A stretch of DNA of 25,992 nucleotides. Source: a virus. Position 1 is the first letter of the stretch, and the number at the start of each line of letters is the position of its first letter. A model generated the notes under the pieces. The model was not told where the DNA came from. It searched no databases and was given only the letters and a program-made list of their open reading frames with translations. This document shows, piece by piece, positions 6,628-11,958 of this stretch. The stretch lies in IMG/VR virus record IMGVR_UViG_3300035438_000394, positions 1 to 25,992 of that record. The stretch is one strand, 5' to 3'. The position numbers and the translations under genes are program-made.

Positions 6628-7404
6628 TTATTGCGCTGCCTCTTTCGCCATTGCTTCAAAAGCATCGTTTAGAGTTTCTGTTGTCGTCTTGACCTTCTTT
6701 GCCGGGACTTCTTGGACAATCTCGACTTCGACAGGCTGGACGATTTCCGCCTCGATTTCCATCGTTTCAACGGGTTCCTCGATGAACGGGTTGGCCTTTA
6801 CCGGAGTGACATTGCGCGGCGGTTCCGCGAAGTCCCGAACCTCGTCTTGCGTGTACATCCCCAGCGACATATCGGAAGCGTAAGCGCGGCTCCAGAAGCT
6901 CGCTGCACGGTATCTCAGCATTTGCCCCGGCATCGTCAGCCATTTGCTCCCGTTCTTGGTTGACCAGCCTTCTTTCTTTGCCATTTCAAGCGTGATGCGC
7001 TCGCCTTTCAGCTCCTCGCCGCTTTCCCGGTCCCTTGCCACAGCGTAGCACCAAGACGGGGCTTCATCCGAGTCAAACACGAATCGCAGGGGCGAGAACT
7101 TCCCGCTTGCGTTAATCATGCCGATCAATGCCGTTGCACTCCAAGAGGGACGGCCATGAATAATTGCGAGGTTTTGGCAAACCATCAATGGGTCAAGGCG
7201 GGTTCGCTTTGCTACGTTCAAGGCGATTGCGCAGTTAGCGACGTTTCCGGCAAAGTCTTTGGGGACCAAGGTGGACTTTGAAAGCATCATGGCTTGCCGT
7301 TGGATAAGCTCAAATGCCTGAGTTTCTGCGCTGACCTGTGCTAGTGCCATGCTTTGCGGTTCGTGCGCCGCAATCGCCTCGTTTGTTTTCGTTGCTGTTG
7401 TCAT
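6628..7404 (-). CDS. recT: RecT-family single-strand annealing protein
   Basis: The 258-residue product matches RecT (PF03837): an N-terminal segment ending VPKDFAGNVANCAIALNVA, the LDPLMVCQNLAIIHGRPSWS block, the ALIGMINASGKF block, and the diagnostic QMLRYRAASFWSRAYASDM followed by LGMYTQDEVRD. RecT proteins anneal complementary single strands and promote strand invasion, working with a partner exonuclease, here at 5139-5942. The C-terminal 60 residues are low-complexity and rich in Glu, Val and Pro, unlike the conserved core, and may recruit partners such as SSB. Its leader (CAAACAAAACGAAAACATG) is a clear example of the A/C-rich, Shine-Dalgarno-free type. Confidence 0.92.
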   Translation of the reverse strand: MTTATKTNEAIAAHEPQSMALAQVSAETQAFELIQRQAMMLSKSTLVPKDFAGNVANCAIALNVAKRTRLDPLMVCQNLAIIHGRPSWSATALIGMINASGKFSPLRFVFDSDEAPSWCYAVARDRESGEELKGERITLEMAKKEGWSTKNGSKWLTMPGQMLRYRAASFWSRAYASDMSLGMYTQDEVRDFAEPPRNVTPVKANPFIEEPVETMEIEAEIVQPVEVEIVQEVPAKKVKTTTETLNDAFEAMAKEAAQ

Positions 7405-7435
7405 GTTTTCGTTTTGTTTGGTTTGTGCTAATGGT

Positions 7436-7630
7436 TTACGCTTCGTATTCGTTCACGACGATTTGGCCTTCTGAGACGACGTATCCGAAAGCCCTCAGAG
7501 CAGGGACTACAAGATGCTCGACAACCTCTTCTAGTGTGTGATCGTCTCCCGGAATCCAGATTTCAACCTTGGGGTTTTGCATTTCTATTTTGCGTCCGTG
7601 GTTTTCTGTCGGTTCAATCGTAATTTTCAT
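7436..7630 (-). CDS. Hypothetical early protein, 64 aa
   Basis: A 64-residue acidic alpha/beta protein (MKITIEPTENHGRKIEMQNP; later LEEVVEHLVVPALRAFGYVV). No family is recognised. The start follows an A/C-rich leader, ACCAAACAAACCAAAAACATG. It precedes recT in transcription by 31 bases. Confidence 0.65.
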   Translation of the reverse strand: MKITIEPTENHGRKIEMQNPKVEIWIPGDDHTLEEVVEHLVVPALRAFGYVVSEGQIVVNEYEA

Positions 7631-7670
7631 GTTTTTGGTTTGTTTGGTGCTGAATGCGTGTTCGTTTTAG

Positions 7671-7685
7671 CCGGGTTCGATCCGG
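7671..7685 (-). other. Short stop-proximal hairpin with T-loop-like loop
   Basis: On the minus strand this reads CCGG-ATCGAAC-CCGG: a 4-bp GC stem with a 7-base loop. It starts two bases after the stop of the DnaA-domain gene, in the leader of the next gene. There is no following U-tract, so it does not look like an intrinsic terminator. Confidence 0.4.
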
Positions 7686-7687
7686 TT

Positions 7688-8017
7688 TCAAGCGTAAATT
7701 TCAATTTGTTTCTCTTTTTCTTCTGGTTCTGCCCCGTATTGGCAGCGGTTGGAGATAGCGGCGAGCATCTTGGCGAATGAAACGTCCATTTCAGCTTCAT
7801 TCAAGATCCTCTGCCGCGCCCAGATCACGGTGCTGTGACAGGTTCGGTTGCACCTATCCGCCGTGTCTTGGTAAGGGTGATGATCCGCCCAGCAGGCCAT
7901 GACGACGTGCCGAGCCATCGAAACGTGTTTCGTTCGTTTTGGGCCTAGAATGTCCTCGGGAGTGACTCCGAAAACGTCCGCCGTTTCTCTGACCAGTAGA
8001 TCGAAGTCCACGATCAT
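7688..8017 (-). CDS. DnaA domain IV (DnaA-box-binding) protein
   Basis: This 109-residue protein corresponds to the DnaA C-terminal DNA-binding domain (PF08299) without the AAA+ part. VRETADVFGVTPEDILGPKR is the entry helix, VSMARHVVMACW the next, and TADRCNRTCHSTVIWARQRI the recognition helix-turn-helix; DnaA proteins usually have DHSTV where this has CHSTV. Such stand-alone domains bind DnaA-box-like DNA. In a phage this may mark the phage origin, recruit host factors or antagonise host DnaA. The start overlaps the preceding stop as ATGA. No perfect DnaA box was seen in the intergenic region, so its target is unknown. Confidence 0.8.
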   Translation of the reverse strand: MIVDFDLLVRETADVFGVTPEDILGPKRTKHVSMARHVVMACWADHHPYQDTADRCNRTCHSTVIWARQRILNEAEMDVSFAKMLAAISNRCQYGAEPEEKEKQIEIYA

Positions 8018-8250
8018 TTGCTTGTATTGTTGGGGCTTCCAAGGCTCTTGATTGCCGTATCTGTCCGCCTGAATTGGCGTAGGATGCCAGCAGCAAACTT
8101 CCGGCTTACTTCACCGTATGCCCCGCCGATGAATAGCGTGGCATCTTTTTTCGTAACGCCGTGTTCCCTTCGCCATGCCGCACGGGTCACGCAGACGGTT
8201 GAGTCTCCCTGCCCGTATTGGTTAACGCTCTCTGATTTGTGTATTCTCAT
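8014..8250 (-). CDS. Hypothetical early protein, 78 aa
   Basis: The start is taken at the ATG at 8250 (MRIHKSESVNQYGQGDSTVC), which follows an A/C-rich leader. The much longer open frame upstream only shadows the gene at 8264-8644. The protein is basic, with GVTKKDATLFIGGAYGEVSR and a basic C-terminal helix. No family is recognised. It is coupled by ATGA to the DnaA-domain gene, so it may act with it; this is inference from position. Confidence 0.65.
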   Translation of the reverse strand: MRIHKSESVNQYGQGDSTVCVTRAAWRREHGVTKKDATLFIGGAYGEVSRKFAAGILRQFRRTDTAIKSLGSPNNTSK

Positions 8251-8263
8251 TTCGTTTTGTTTT

Positions 8264-8644
8264 CTATTGGTTTGTTTTTCTGTAGTGTTTTGCCATGTCA
8301 AAGCCTGCGAGTGCGCAAACGTCCGCCCATGCGTAATGCGAAGGTGATTGTTCCATGTCATCCCATGCGTCCCGGCAAGCTTCCGTGTGAAGCCAAGCCA
8401 GCCTTTCAGCCATCGTTTCCGGCGTTTGCGGCTCGTCCGTCTGCTTGTCGATCTGCTCCCACCACCGTTGAGCGGAAGCAAGCCAGCACCCCTCACGGGT
8501 AAACCTCTCAATGGCCTGTTCTCGCGCCCACAAGGGGTCTTCAGGGTCTTTGCATGGCTCCTCCCTCCCGTCATTGCAGAGAGGGCAAGAACTCTCAGGA
8601 TCTGGCCATTGACGACTCCCGCATCGTGAGCAGGCAAATTTCAT
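8264..8644 (-). CDS. N-terminal zinc-ribbon protein, 126 aa
   Basis: Starting at the ATG at 8644, the protein opens MKFACSRCGSRQWPDPESSC followed by PLC, giving two CxxC pairs about eleven residues apart, a zinc ribbon. The rest is helical and rich in Trp (REGCWLASAQRWWEQID). The start is preferred over the open frame to 8695 because it gives the ATGA overlap (8641-8644) and a G-rich Shine-Dalgarno-like run just upstream. It is likely nucleic-acid binding; the specific role is unknown. Confidence 0.65.
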   Translation of the reverse strand: MKFACSRCGSRQWPDPESSCPLCNDGREEPCKDPEDPLWAREQAIERFTREGCWLASAQRWWEQIDKQTDEPQTPETMAERLAWLHTEACRDAWDDMEQSPSHYAWADVCALAGFDMAKHYRKTNQ

Positions 8645-8880
8645 GCGTCCCCCTTTCCTGTTGCCTTGGCGATTGCGGCGCGGGCATTTTCCCACATTGC
8701 GCGGTCGTAGCTGTCTGCTTCCCGTGGTTCCTGCGGCAAGAGCATTTGTAAAGCCTCCAGCAATTCCGACGCGGCGGAAATAAGGTTAAGGTTCGCTTGG
8801 TTTTCCTCGTCATCATTGAAAAAACCAAGGATCGCCCGTTTTCCAATGTGCCAAGGTCCGGGTGTGTGTGTGTGTTTCAT
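8641..8880 (-). CDS. Phage protein of the TPGPWHI type, 79 aa
   Basis: Read from the ATG at 8880, it begins MKHTHTPGPWHIGKRAILGF and continues with LISAASELLEALQMLLPQ and ENARAAIAKATGKGDA. This block order (TPGPW near the N-terminus, an A-ELLEAL helix, an AIAKA helix) is familiar from many small phage proteins of unknown function. The first codons form a CA-dinucleotide run, so the coding start itself extends the A/C-rich leader. Confidence 0.7.
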   Translation of the reverse strand: MKHTHTPGPWHIGKRAILGFFNDDEENQANLNLISAASELLEALQMLLPQEPREADSYDRAMWENARAAIAKATGKGDA

Positions 8881-8900
8881 CGTTTCGTTTTGTTTGTGGT

Positions 8901-9095
8901 TCATGCGTTTATGTCTTGGACAAAGTATTGCGTCACGTTGGAAAGGTAATTGTGAACAGCAGCGATCCTCACACCATGCGCCAGATAAAAGGACATTTCG
9001 GAAAGCTCGTTTTGCTGGTAGTCTGTCCAGCTTTTCTCGTCGTTTCCGATGAGTTTCCAAGCTGCTTCTTTTGTAATTTCAACTGAGTGGTTCAT
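8901..9095 (-). CDS. Hypothetical early protein, 64 aa
   Basis: A 64-residue, largely helical protein (MNHSVEITKEAAWKLIGNDE; later ELSEMSFYLAHGVRIAAVHN). It is not recognised. The leader AAAAACAAAAAAACAAAATG is nearly free of G and C other than scattered C. It is followed by 20 bases before the next gene. Confidence 0.6.
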   Translation of the reverse strand: MNHSVEITKEAAWKLIGNDEKSWTDYQQNELSEMSFYLAHGVRIAAVHNYLSNVTQYFVQDINA

Positions 9096-9123
9096 TTTGT
9101 TTTTTTGTTTTTCTGATTCTTGT

Positions 9124-9348
9124 TCAGACCGAAAGAAGCGCGACGATTCCGCCCAAACTGTCTACTCTCCGAACGGCTCCGAAATTGAGGACAGCTACAG
9201 CGTGACCGTGGGACCGATACGCAACCTGCAACCCGTCAACTGTTACGGCTACCATGTCGCCGCCATTCAGTTCCTTTGCTGGCAGTTTGCGGAGGCGTGC
9301 CACATCGTATTTTTTCCCGCCAATGGTGATTGTTTTTTGTGTGTTCAT
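9124..9348 (-). CDS. Hypothetical early protein, 74 aa
   Basis: A 74-residue protein with TITIGGKKYDVARLRKLPAK, then GDMVAVTVDGLQVAYRSH and repeated short beta strands. This suggests a small beta-barrel, but no family is recognised. Its leader CAAACAAAACGAAACAAAATG is a textbook example of the A/C-rich type. Confidence 0.65.
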   Translation of the reverse strand: MNTQKTITIGGKKYDVARLRKLPAKELNGGDMVAVTVDGLQVAYRSHGHAVAVLNFGAVRRVDSLGGIVALLSV

Positions 9349-9397
9349 TTTGTTTCGTTTTGTTTGTTTTCCTCATCAGTGACGGATTCACCGCCAG

Positions 9398-9411
9398 ACG
9401 CTTCTCAGCGT
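9398..9411 (-). other. Stop-proximal hairpin with GAGA tetraloop
   Basis: On the minus strand the sequence ACGCT-GAGA-AGCGT forms a perfect 5-bp stem capped by a GNRA tetraloop. It starts eight bases after the stop codon of the gene at 9420-9632. There is no U-tract. It belongs with the other stop-proximal hairpins of this arm. Confidence 0.4.
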
Positions 9412-9419
9412 TTCGGAAT

Positions 9420-9632
9420 TCAGGACAGCGGGCAAGACATGCCGTGATTTGACAGGATTCGGTGAATCACTGGCAAAGAGTCGATCCATGTTTTTTCCAG
9501 CGTCCTTTCGTATCCGTTGTAATCTGTAAGCGTCCACCCATATTTTGGGTCACGGTAGAATTTCCATGTGAAGGATTTCCCGTGATCCTCGCCAGTTCCT
9601 TGATAAATCGCTTTAAATGATGTCGTTTTCAT
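9420..9632 (-). CDS. Hypothetical early protein, 70 aa
   Basis: The start is placed at the ATG at 9632 (MKTTSFKAIYQGTGEDHGKS). The frame is open further upstream only because it reads through the small gene at 9674-9820. The product is beta-rich with several aromatic residues (FTWKFYRDPKYGWTLTDYNG). No family is recognised. The 41-base region upstream contains the hairpin at 9646-9666. Confidence 0.6.
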   Translation of the reverse strand: MKTTSFKAIYQGTGEDHGKSFTWKFYRDPKYGWTLTDYNGYERTLEKTWIDSLPVIHRILSNHGMSCPLS

Positions 9633-9645
9633 AGTTTGAAGTATT

Positions 9646-9666
9646 GGCGAGGGGTCGAACCTCGCC
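9646..9666 (-). other. T-arm-like intercistronic hairpin, copy 1
   Basis: On the minus strand: GGCGAGG-TTCGACC-CCTCGCC, a perfect 7-bp stem with a 7-base loop. It starts seven bases after the stop of the gene at 9674-9820, in the leader of the next gene. The loop and GG/CC closing pairs resemble a tRNA T-arm. There is no U-tract. A near-identical copy lies at 9836-9856 with a compensatory base-pair change. Confidence 0.6.
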
Positions 9667-9673
9667 GGGTGGG

Positions 9674-9820
9674 TTAAATTTCGGCGGTGATGGCTGGCCA
9701 ATCCTCGGCTAGAGTCGCAACAGCGGCAGCAATAGCCTCTGTGGCCGTCATTCCTGCCGCTACGTTTTCCGCTGCGATATCCGCCACGCGGTTGAGATAC
9801 TGTCTTGTTTCCTGTGTCAT
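9674..9820 (-). CDS. Small helical protein, 48 aa
   Basis: Reading the minus strand from the ATG at 9820 gives MTQETRQYLNRVADIAAENV and then an alanine-rich helix (TATEAIAAAVATLAEDWPAI) to a TAA at 9674. Its regular helical pattern looks like a real protein. It is flanked on both sides by the paired hairpins, which gives the two intercistronic gaps a matching layout. The function is unknown. Confidence 0.55.
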   Translation of the reverse strand: MTQETRQYLNRVADIAAENVAAGMTATEAIAAAVATLAEDWPAITAEI

Positions 9821-9835
9821 AATGGGCGAGGTTGT

Positions 9836-9856
9836 GGCAAGGGTTCGAACCTTGCC
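9836..9856 (-). other. T-arm-like intercistronic hairpin, copy 2
   Basis: On the minus strand: GGCAAGG-TTCGAAC-CCTTGCC, a perfect 7-bp stem and 7-base loop. It starts ten bases after the stop of the gene at 9867-10232. Compared with copy 1, the fourth stem pair is changed from G-C to A-T, with both partners altered, so pairing is kept. The flanking CGGGT on its right side is shared with copy 1. Confidence 0.6.
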
Positions 9857-9866
9857 GGGTTAGTAT

Positions 9867-10232
9867 TTAGAAGCAGGAAACGATGATCCCGCCTTCAAAC
9901 TCAATGAGTGTTCCGTGGTCTTGGATGTAAGAACGGATCAAATCGTCGATTTCTTCGCTGTCCTCGTCACCGTCTAAATCGATTCCCGAATACTGCAGGG
10001 CAAACGACAAGGCTTCCGCCCCGTGATGCTCCATAAGCCAATCTTGCAGGCTCGTGGACTCTGAGAAGTCGCAGCGAATGGCGCACACGTCTAGCTCCAT
10101 TTCCTCGCCAGTTTCCTCCTCAAGCTGTTCCAAGTATTCTGCCAAAGCCCGCGCCCCGTTCCATGTCCAAGCGGCGTTTTCGTCGGATTTGAGAGCGCGT
10201 GCGATATCTGAGGTGTTAAGTGTCGTTTTCAT
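9867..10232 (-). CDS. Acidic hypothetical protein, 121 aa (possible DNA mimic or antirestriction-like)
   Basis: From the ATG at 10232 the protein has 121 residues and is strongly acidic: EYLEQLEEETGEEMELDVCA in the middle and GIDLDGDEDSEEIDDLIRSY near the end, finishing with IEFEGGIIVSCF. The blocks AIRCDFSEST and LIRSYIQDHGTLIEFEGGI look like small phage proteins of unknown function. The charge could suggest a DNA-mimic role, but this is speculation. A 104-base gap lies upstream and holds a bulged GC hairpin but no gene. Confidence 0.65.
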   Translation of the reverse strand: MKTTLNTSDIARALKSDENAAWTWNGARALAEYLEQLEEETGEEMELDVCAIRCDFSESTSLQDWLMEHHGAEALSFALQYSGIDLDGDEDSEEIDDLIRSYIQDHGTLIEFEGGIIVSCF

Positions 10233-10336
10233 CGTAGTTAATTTGTTTTGATTTGTGAGAGTCGCCCTGCTTCGCGGGTCACGCTTGGATGTGGAGAGAT
10301 TGGCGGTTAATTGCCAGCTGTCGAGAATAAAACTAT

Positions 10337-10501
10337 TTATTTTTCCCCGACGTAAAAAGTCCATTGGTCAAGTTGGTTCATAGCCATTCCGCACGGCTCG
10401 CAGGCGGCGTTGAACCATTCGCGCCCGTCCCCCGTCTTAATGAGGTAAAGGCCTTTGATCTCCCCACAGCAGGGGCAGGTGTTTATTGGTTTTTCGTTCA
10501 T
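10337..10501 (-). CDS. Small zinc-ribbon protein, 54 aa
   Basis: Read from the ATG at 10501, the product begins MNEKPINTCPCCGEIKGLYL and has a second cysteine pair NAACEPCGMAMNQ, so CxxC (CPCC) and CEPC could bind one zinc. It ends WTFYVGEK at a TAA at 10337. It starts four bases after the stop of the small membrane gene. Zinc-finger peptides of this size are frequent in phage early regions; no specific role can be given. Confidence 0.6.
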   Translation of the reverse strand: MNEKPINTCPCCGEIKGLYLIKTGDGREWFNAACEPCGMAMNQLDQWTFYVGEK

Positions 10502-10505
10502 AGGT

Positions 10506-10652
10506 TCAAGCGTGAATGATTGCGGCGGTGCAGTAAATCACTGCACAAGCGGCCATAATTCCAAGGAAGATCCCCGGTGCTTTACGCCAGCCGAATATTG
10601 CGACCATTGCGACGAAAAAGACGGCAGGAATGATGAGGATGGAAGAATTCAC
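10506..10652 (-). CDS. Small two-helix membrane protein, 48 aa, GTG start
   Basis: Starting at a GTG (10652), the protein reads (M)NSSILIIPAVFFVAMVAIF, a short basic turn GWRKAPG, then IFLGIMAACAVIYCTAAIIH and a stop at 10506. It thus has two hydrophobic helices with a positively charged turn. The GTG overlaps the upstream TGA as GTGA and is preceded by AAGGAGG at good spacing, so initiation is well supported. It could be a superinfection-exclusion or other membrane peptide. A holin is possible, but no endolysin is nearby. Confidence 0.6.
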   Translation of the reverse strand: MNSSILIIPAVFFVAMVAIFGWRKAPGIFLGIMAACAVIYCTAAIIHA

Positions 10653-10885
10653 TTCGAGCCTCCTTCTAAGCCCATTAGGACGCTTTCTTGAGAATCAATC
10701 ACCTTGTCTAGCTCTTCAACAGCCAGCCAGCCGGAATCAGCTTTGCCATTCTCACGCCATTTAGAGACAAGCACGGACCTTTCCGCATTTAGTCCGGCAA
10801 TGAATTTGACCATGCCTTGAATTGTGGCGTAACGGCTCGCATCGTAGCACATGGCGACTTGTCCCGCTTTGCTTGATGGACTCAC
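10649..10885 (-). CDS. Hypothetical early protein ending LEGGSK, 78 aa, GTG start
   Basis: A 78-residue, mainly helical protein (SRYATIQGMVKFIAGLNAER; later LAVEELDKVIDSQESVLMG). The start is GTG, overlapping the upstream TGA as GTGA, with a G-rich Shine-Dalgarno run four bases before it. Its own last codons (LEGGSK) carry AAGGAGG, the Shine-Dalgarno for the next GTG start. The function is unknown. Confidence 0.65.
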   Translation of the reverse strand: MSPSSKAGQVAMCYDASRYATIQGMVKFIAGLNAERSVLVSKWRENGKADSGWLAVEELDKVIDSQESVLMGLEGGSK

Positions 10886-11133
10886 TTTGCCCCCCCTTCC
10901 AATTCAATCAGCTTCTCTGTGACCAGCTTGGAGACCTCAAGATTCCCGAAAACGGCGTTTGCGCCATACTGGTCACAGGCATCGTCCACAATCGTCTGGA
11001 TATATTCTAAGTAAATGGCCGATCCAATACTGTCTCCCCGGTTTGCTGCGTCCATAGCGCGTTCCACTTCCCGCAGTATCTCAGCCAAGACGTTTCCAGT
11101 GACCATTTTCTCAAAGTGTTTGTGAATTTTCAT
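10882..11133 (-). CDS. Hypothetical early protein ending LEGGAK, 83 aa
   Basis: An 83-residue helical protein (NVLAEILREVERAMDAANRG; later EVSKLVTEKLIELEGGAK). The C-terminal LEGGAK closely matches LEGGSK of its downstream neighbour, and in both cases the codons provide the Shine-Dalgarno for the next gene. The ATG is directly preceded by a run of ten CA repeats plus a short CGATG context, an extreme form of the A/C-rich leader. The function is unknown. Confidence 0.65.
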   Translation of the reverse strand: MKIHKHFEKMVTGNVLAEILREVERAMDAANRGDSIGSAIYLEYIQTIVDDACDQYGANAVFGNLEVSKLVTEKLIELEGGAK

Positions 11134-11134
11134 C

Positions 11135-11155
11135 GTGTGTGTGTGTGTGTGTGTG
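11135..11155 (-). repeat. CA-dinucleotide run in a gene leader
   Basis: Twenty-one bases of alternating GT on the plus strand, that is (CA)10 in the leftward mRNA, end two bases before the ATG at 11133. Such a run is unstructured and could act as a translation enhancer, and it may also change length by slippage. Shorter CA runs occur beside the starts at 11418, 8880 and 6282. Confidence 0.8.
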
Positions 11156-11167
11156 AAGCTGCTACTA

Positions 11168-11183
11168 GGCTGGAAGCTAAGCC
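11168..11183 (-). other. Weak stop-proximal hairpin
   Basis: GGCT and AGCC are separated by an 8-base loop, seven bases after the stop of the gene at 11191-11418. With only four base pairs it is listed because its position repeats the pattern seen elsewhere in this arm. Confidence 0.25.
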
Positions 11184-11190
11184 ATTAAAT

Positions 11191-11418
11191 TTATTGGAGC
11201 GAGTCGCAGAATGCTTGCTCTAGTCTTTGCAACTCTTCAACAATCTCAGAATCGACAAGGTGCTGTTTCGTCCATTGGTCATTCTCGAGGAATCCCTCGT
11301 TTTCAAGCATTGCAAGAGAACCTGAAAAATTTCCCTTTTGAACGTGTGCGTCTGTCAATTCCCCGGCGTGTGATTCAAGGGTGAGCGTGTAGCCTTTCAC
11401 TTTGTGGATTGCTTTCAT
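11191..11418 (-). CDS. Hypothetical early protein, 75 aa
   Basis: The start is the ATG at 11418 (MKAIHKVKGYTLTLESHAGE), preceded by an A/C-rich leader containing CACACACAC. The upstream continuation of the frame shadows the next gene. The 75-residue product has a beta-rich N-terminus and a helical C-terminus (SEIVEELQRLEQAFCDSLQ). No family is recognised. Confidence 0.6.
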   Translation of the reverse strand: MKAIHKVKGYTLTLESHAGELTDAHVQKGNFSGSLAMLENEGFLENDQWTKQHLVDSEIVEELQRLEQAFCDSLQ

Positions 11419-11440
11419 CGTTTCGTGTGTGTGTGGGTTG

Positions 11441-11459
11441 AAGCGGGGTGGAACCGCTT
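11441..11459 (-). other. T-arm-like intercistronic hairpin, copy 3
   Basis: On the minus strand: AAGCGG-TTCCACC-CCGCTT, a perfect 6-bp stem and 7-base loop. It starts eight bases after the stop of the gene at 11468-11653. The loop differs from copy 1 at one position, and the GG/CC closing pairs are the same; the rest of the stem is unrelated. Confidence 0.5.
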
Positions 11460-11467
11460 GTGGGTGT

Positions 11468-11653
11468 TTAGGCGAGATTGCCAACAGCTTGAGCATGCAA
11501 CGCCCATGCTGCGTGAAACGATGACAGGTCTTTTGCTGCTTGAATCGGGTCGCCGTAAACTGCTGAGTAAATTGCCTTGTCTCGGGCTTCATCGCGCTTA
11601 TCGAGGCAGTAATCGACGTATTCTTGGGCGGATGTGGATGTTGTTGCTGTCAT
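11468..11653 (-). CDS. First gene of the leftward operon, hypothetical, 61 aa
   Basis: A 61-residue helical protein (MTATTSTSAQEYVDYCLDKR; later AKDLSSFHAAWALHAQAVGN). No family is recognised. Its leader, CACCAACCAATCCAATG, is free of G over its last 17 bases before the ATG. Being the promoter-proximal early gene, it may be an early host-takeover factor, but that is only position. Confidence 0.6.
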   Translation of the reverse strand: MTATTSTSAQEYVDYCLDKRDEARDKAIYSAVYGDPIQAAKDLSSFHAAWALHAQAVGNLA

Positions 11654-11728
11654 TGGATTGGTTGGTGTGGCGTTGTCTCAGTCGCTAGCATCAGCTAACT
11701 AAAAAGAACCTACAGCACAAAAATCCCA

Positions 11729-11766
11729 TTGTCGACAAATAGTTTCCAAAAAGTGAAAATAGTTTC
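11729..11766. repeat. Palindrome plus paired AAATAGTTTC repeats
   Basis: TTGTCGACAA (11729-11738) is a perfect 10-bp palindrome. It overlaps the first of two perfect 10-bp direct repeats AAATAGTTTC at 11737-11746 and 11757-11766, which start exactly 20 bp apart (about two helical turns). They lie 76-113 bp upstream of the first early gene, suitable for regulator binding. Confidence 0.5.
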
Positions 11767-11958
11767 AAGACAAGCAACAAACCTAGGAAACACAAGGGAT
11801 TGCCAAGCCACGGGAAAGCTGGACCACGAGCAAACGAGCCATCCCACAGGCTAAATAACGGCCCCTAGTTACACTGGCAGCAACTACCCATGCCGGAAGA
11901 GATCCAAGCTCGACGTGCCGTGGTGGCTAGTTGATGGGTTATTGTCAAATATCCAAGG

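Noticed and set aside
8251-8637. Long leftward open frame extending the gene at 8014-8250
   Set aside because: It shadows the zinc-ribbon gene at 8264-8644; the internal ATG at 8250 has the A/C-rich leader.
9632-9866. Stop readthrough from the gene at 9867-10232 into the frame of the gene at 9420-9632
   Set aside because: The frame is open after the TAA and a hairpin follows it, but the intervening peptide looks like noise and a credible gene (9674-9820) occupies another frame.
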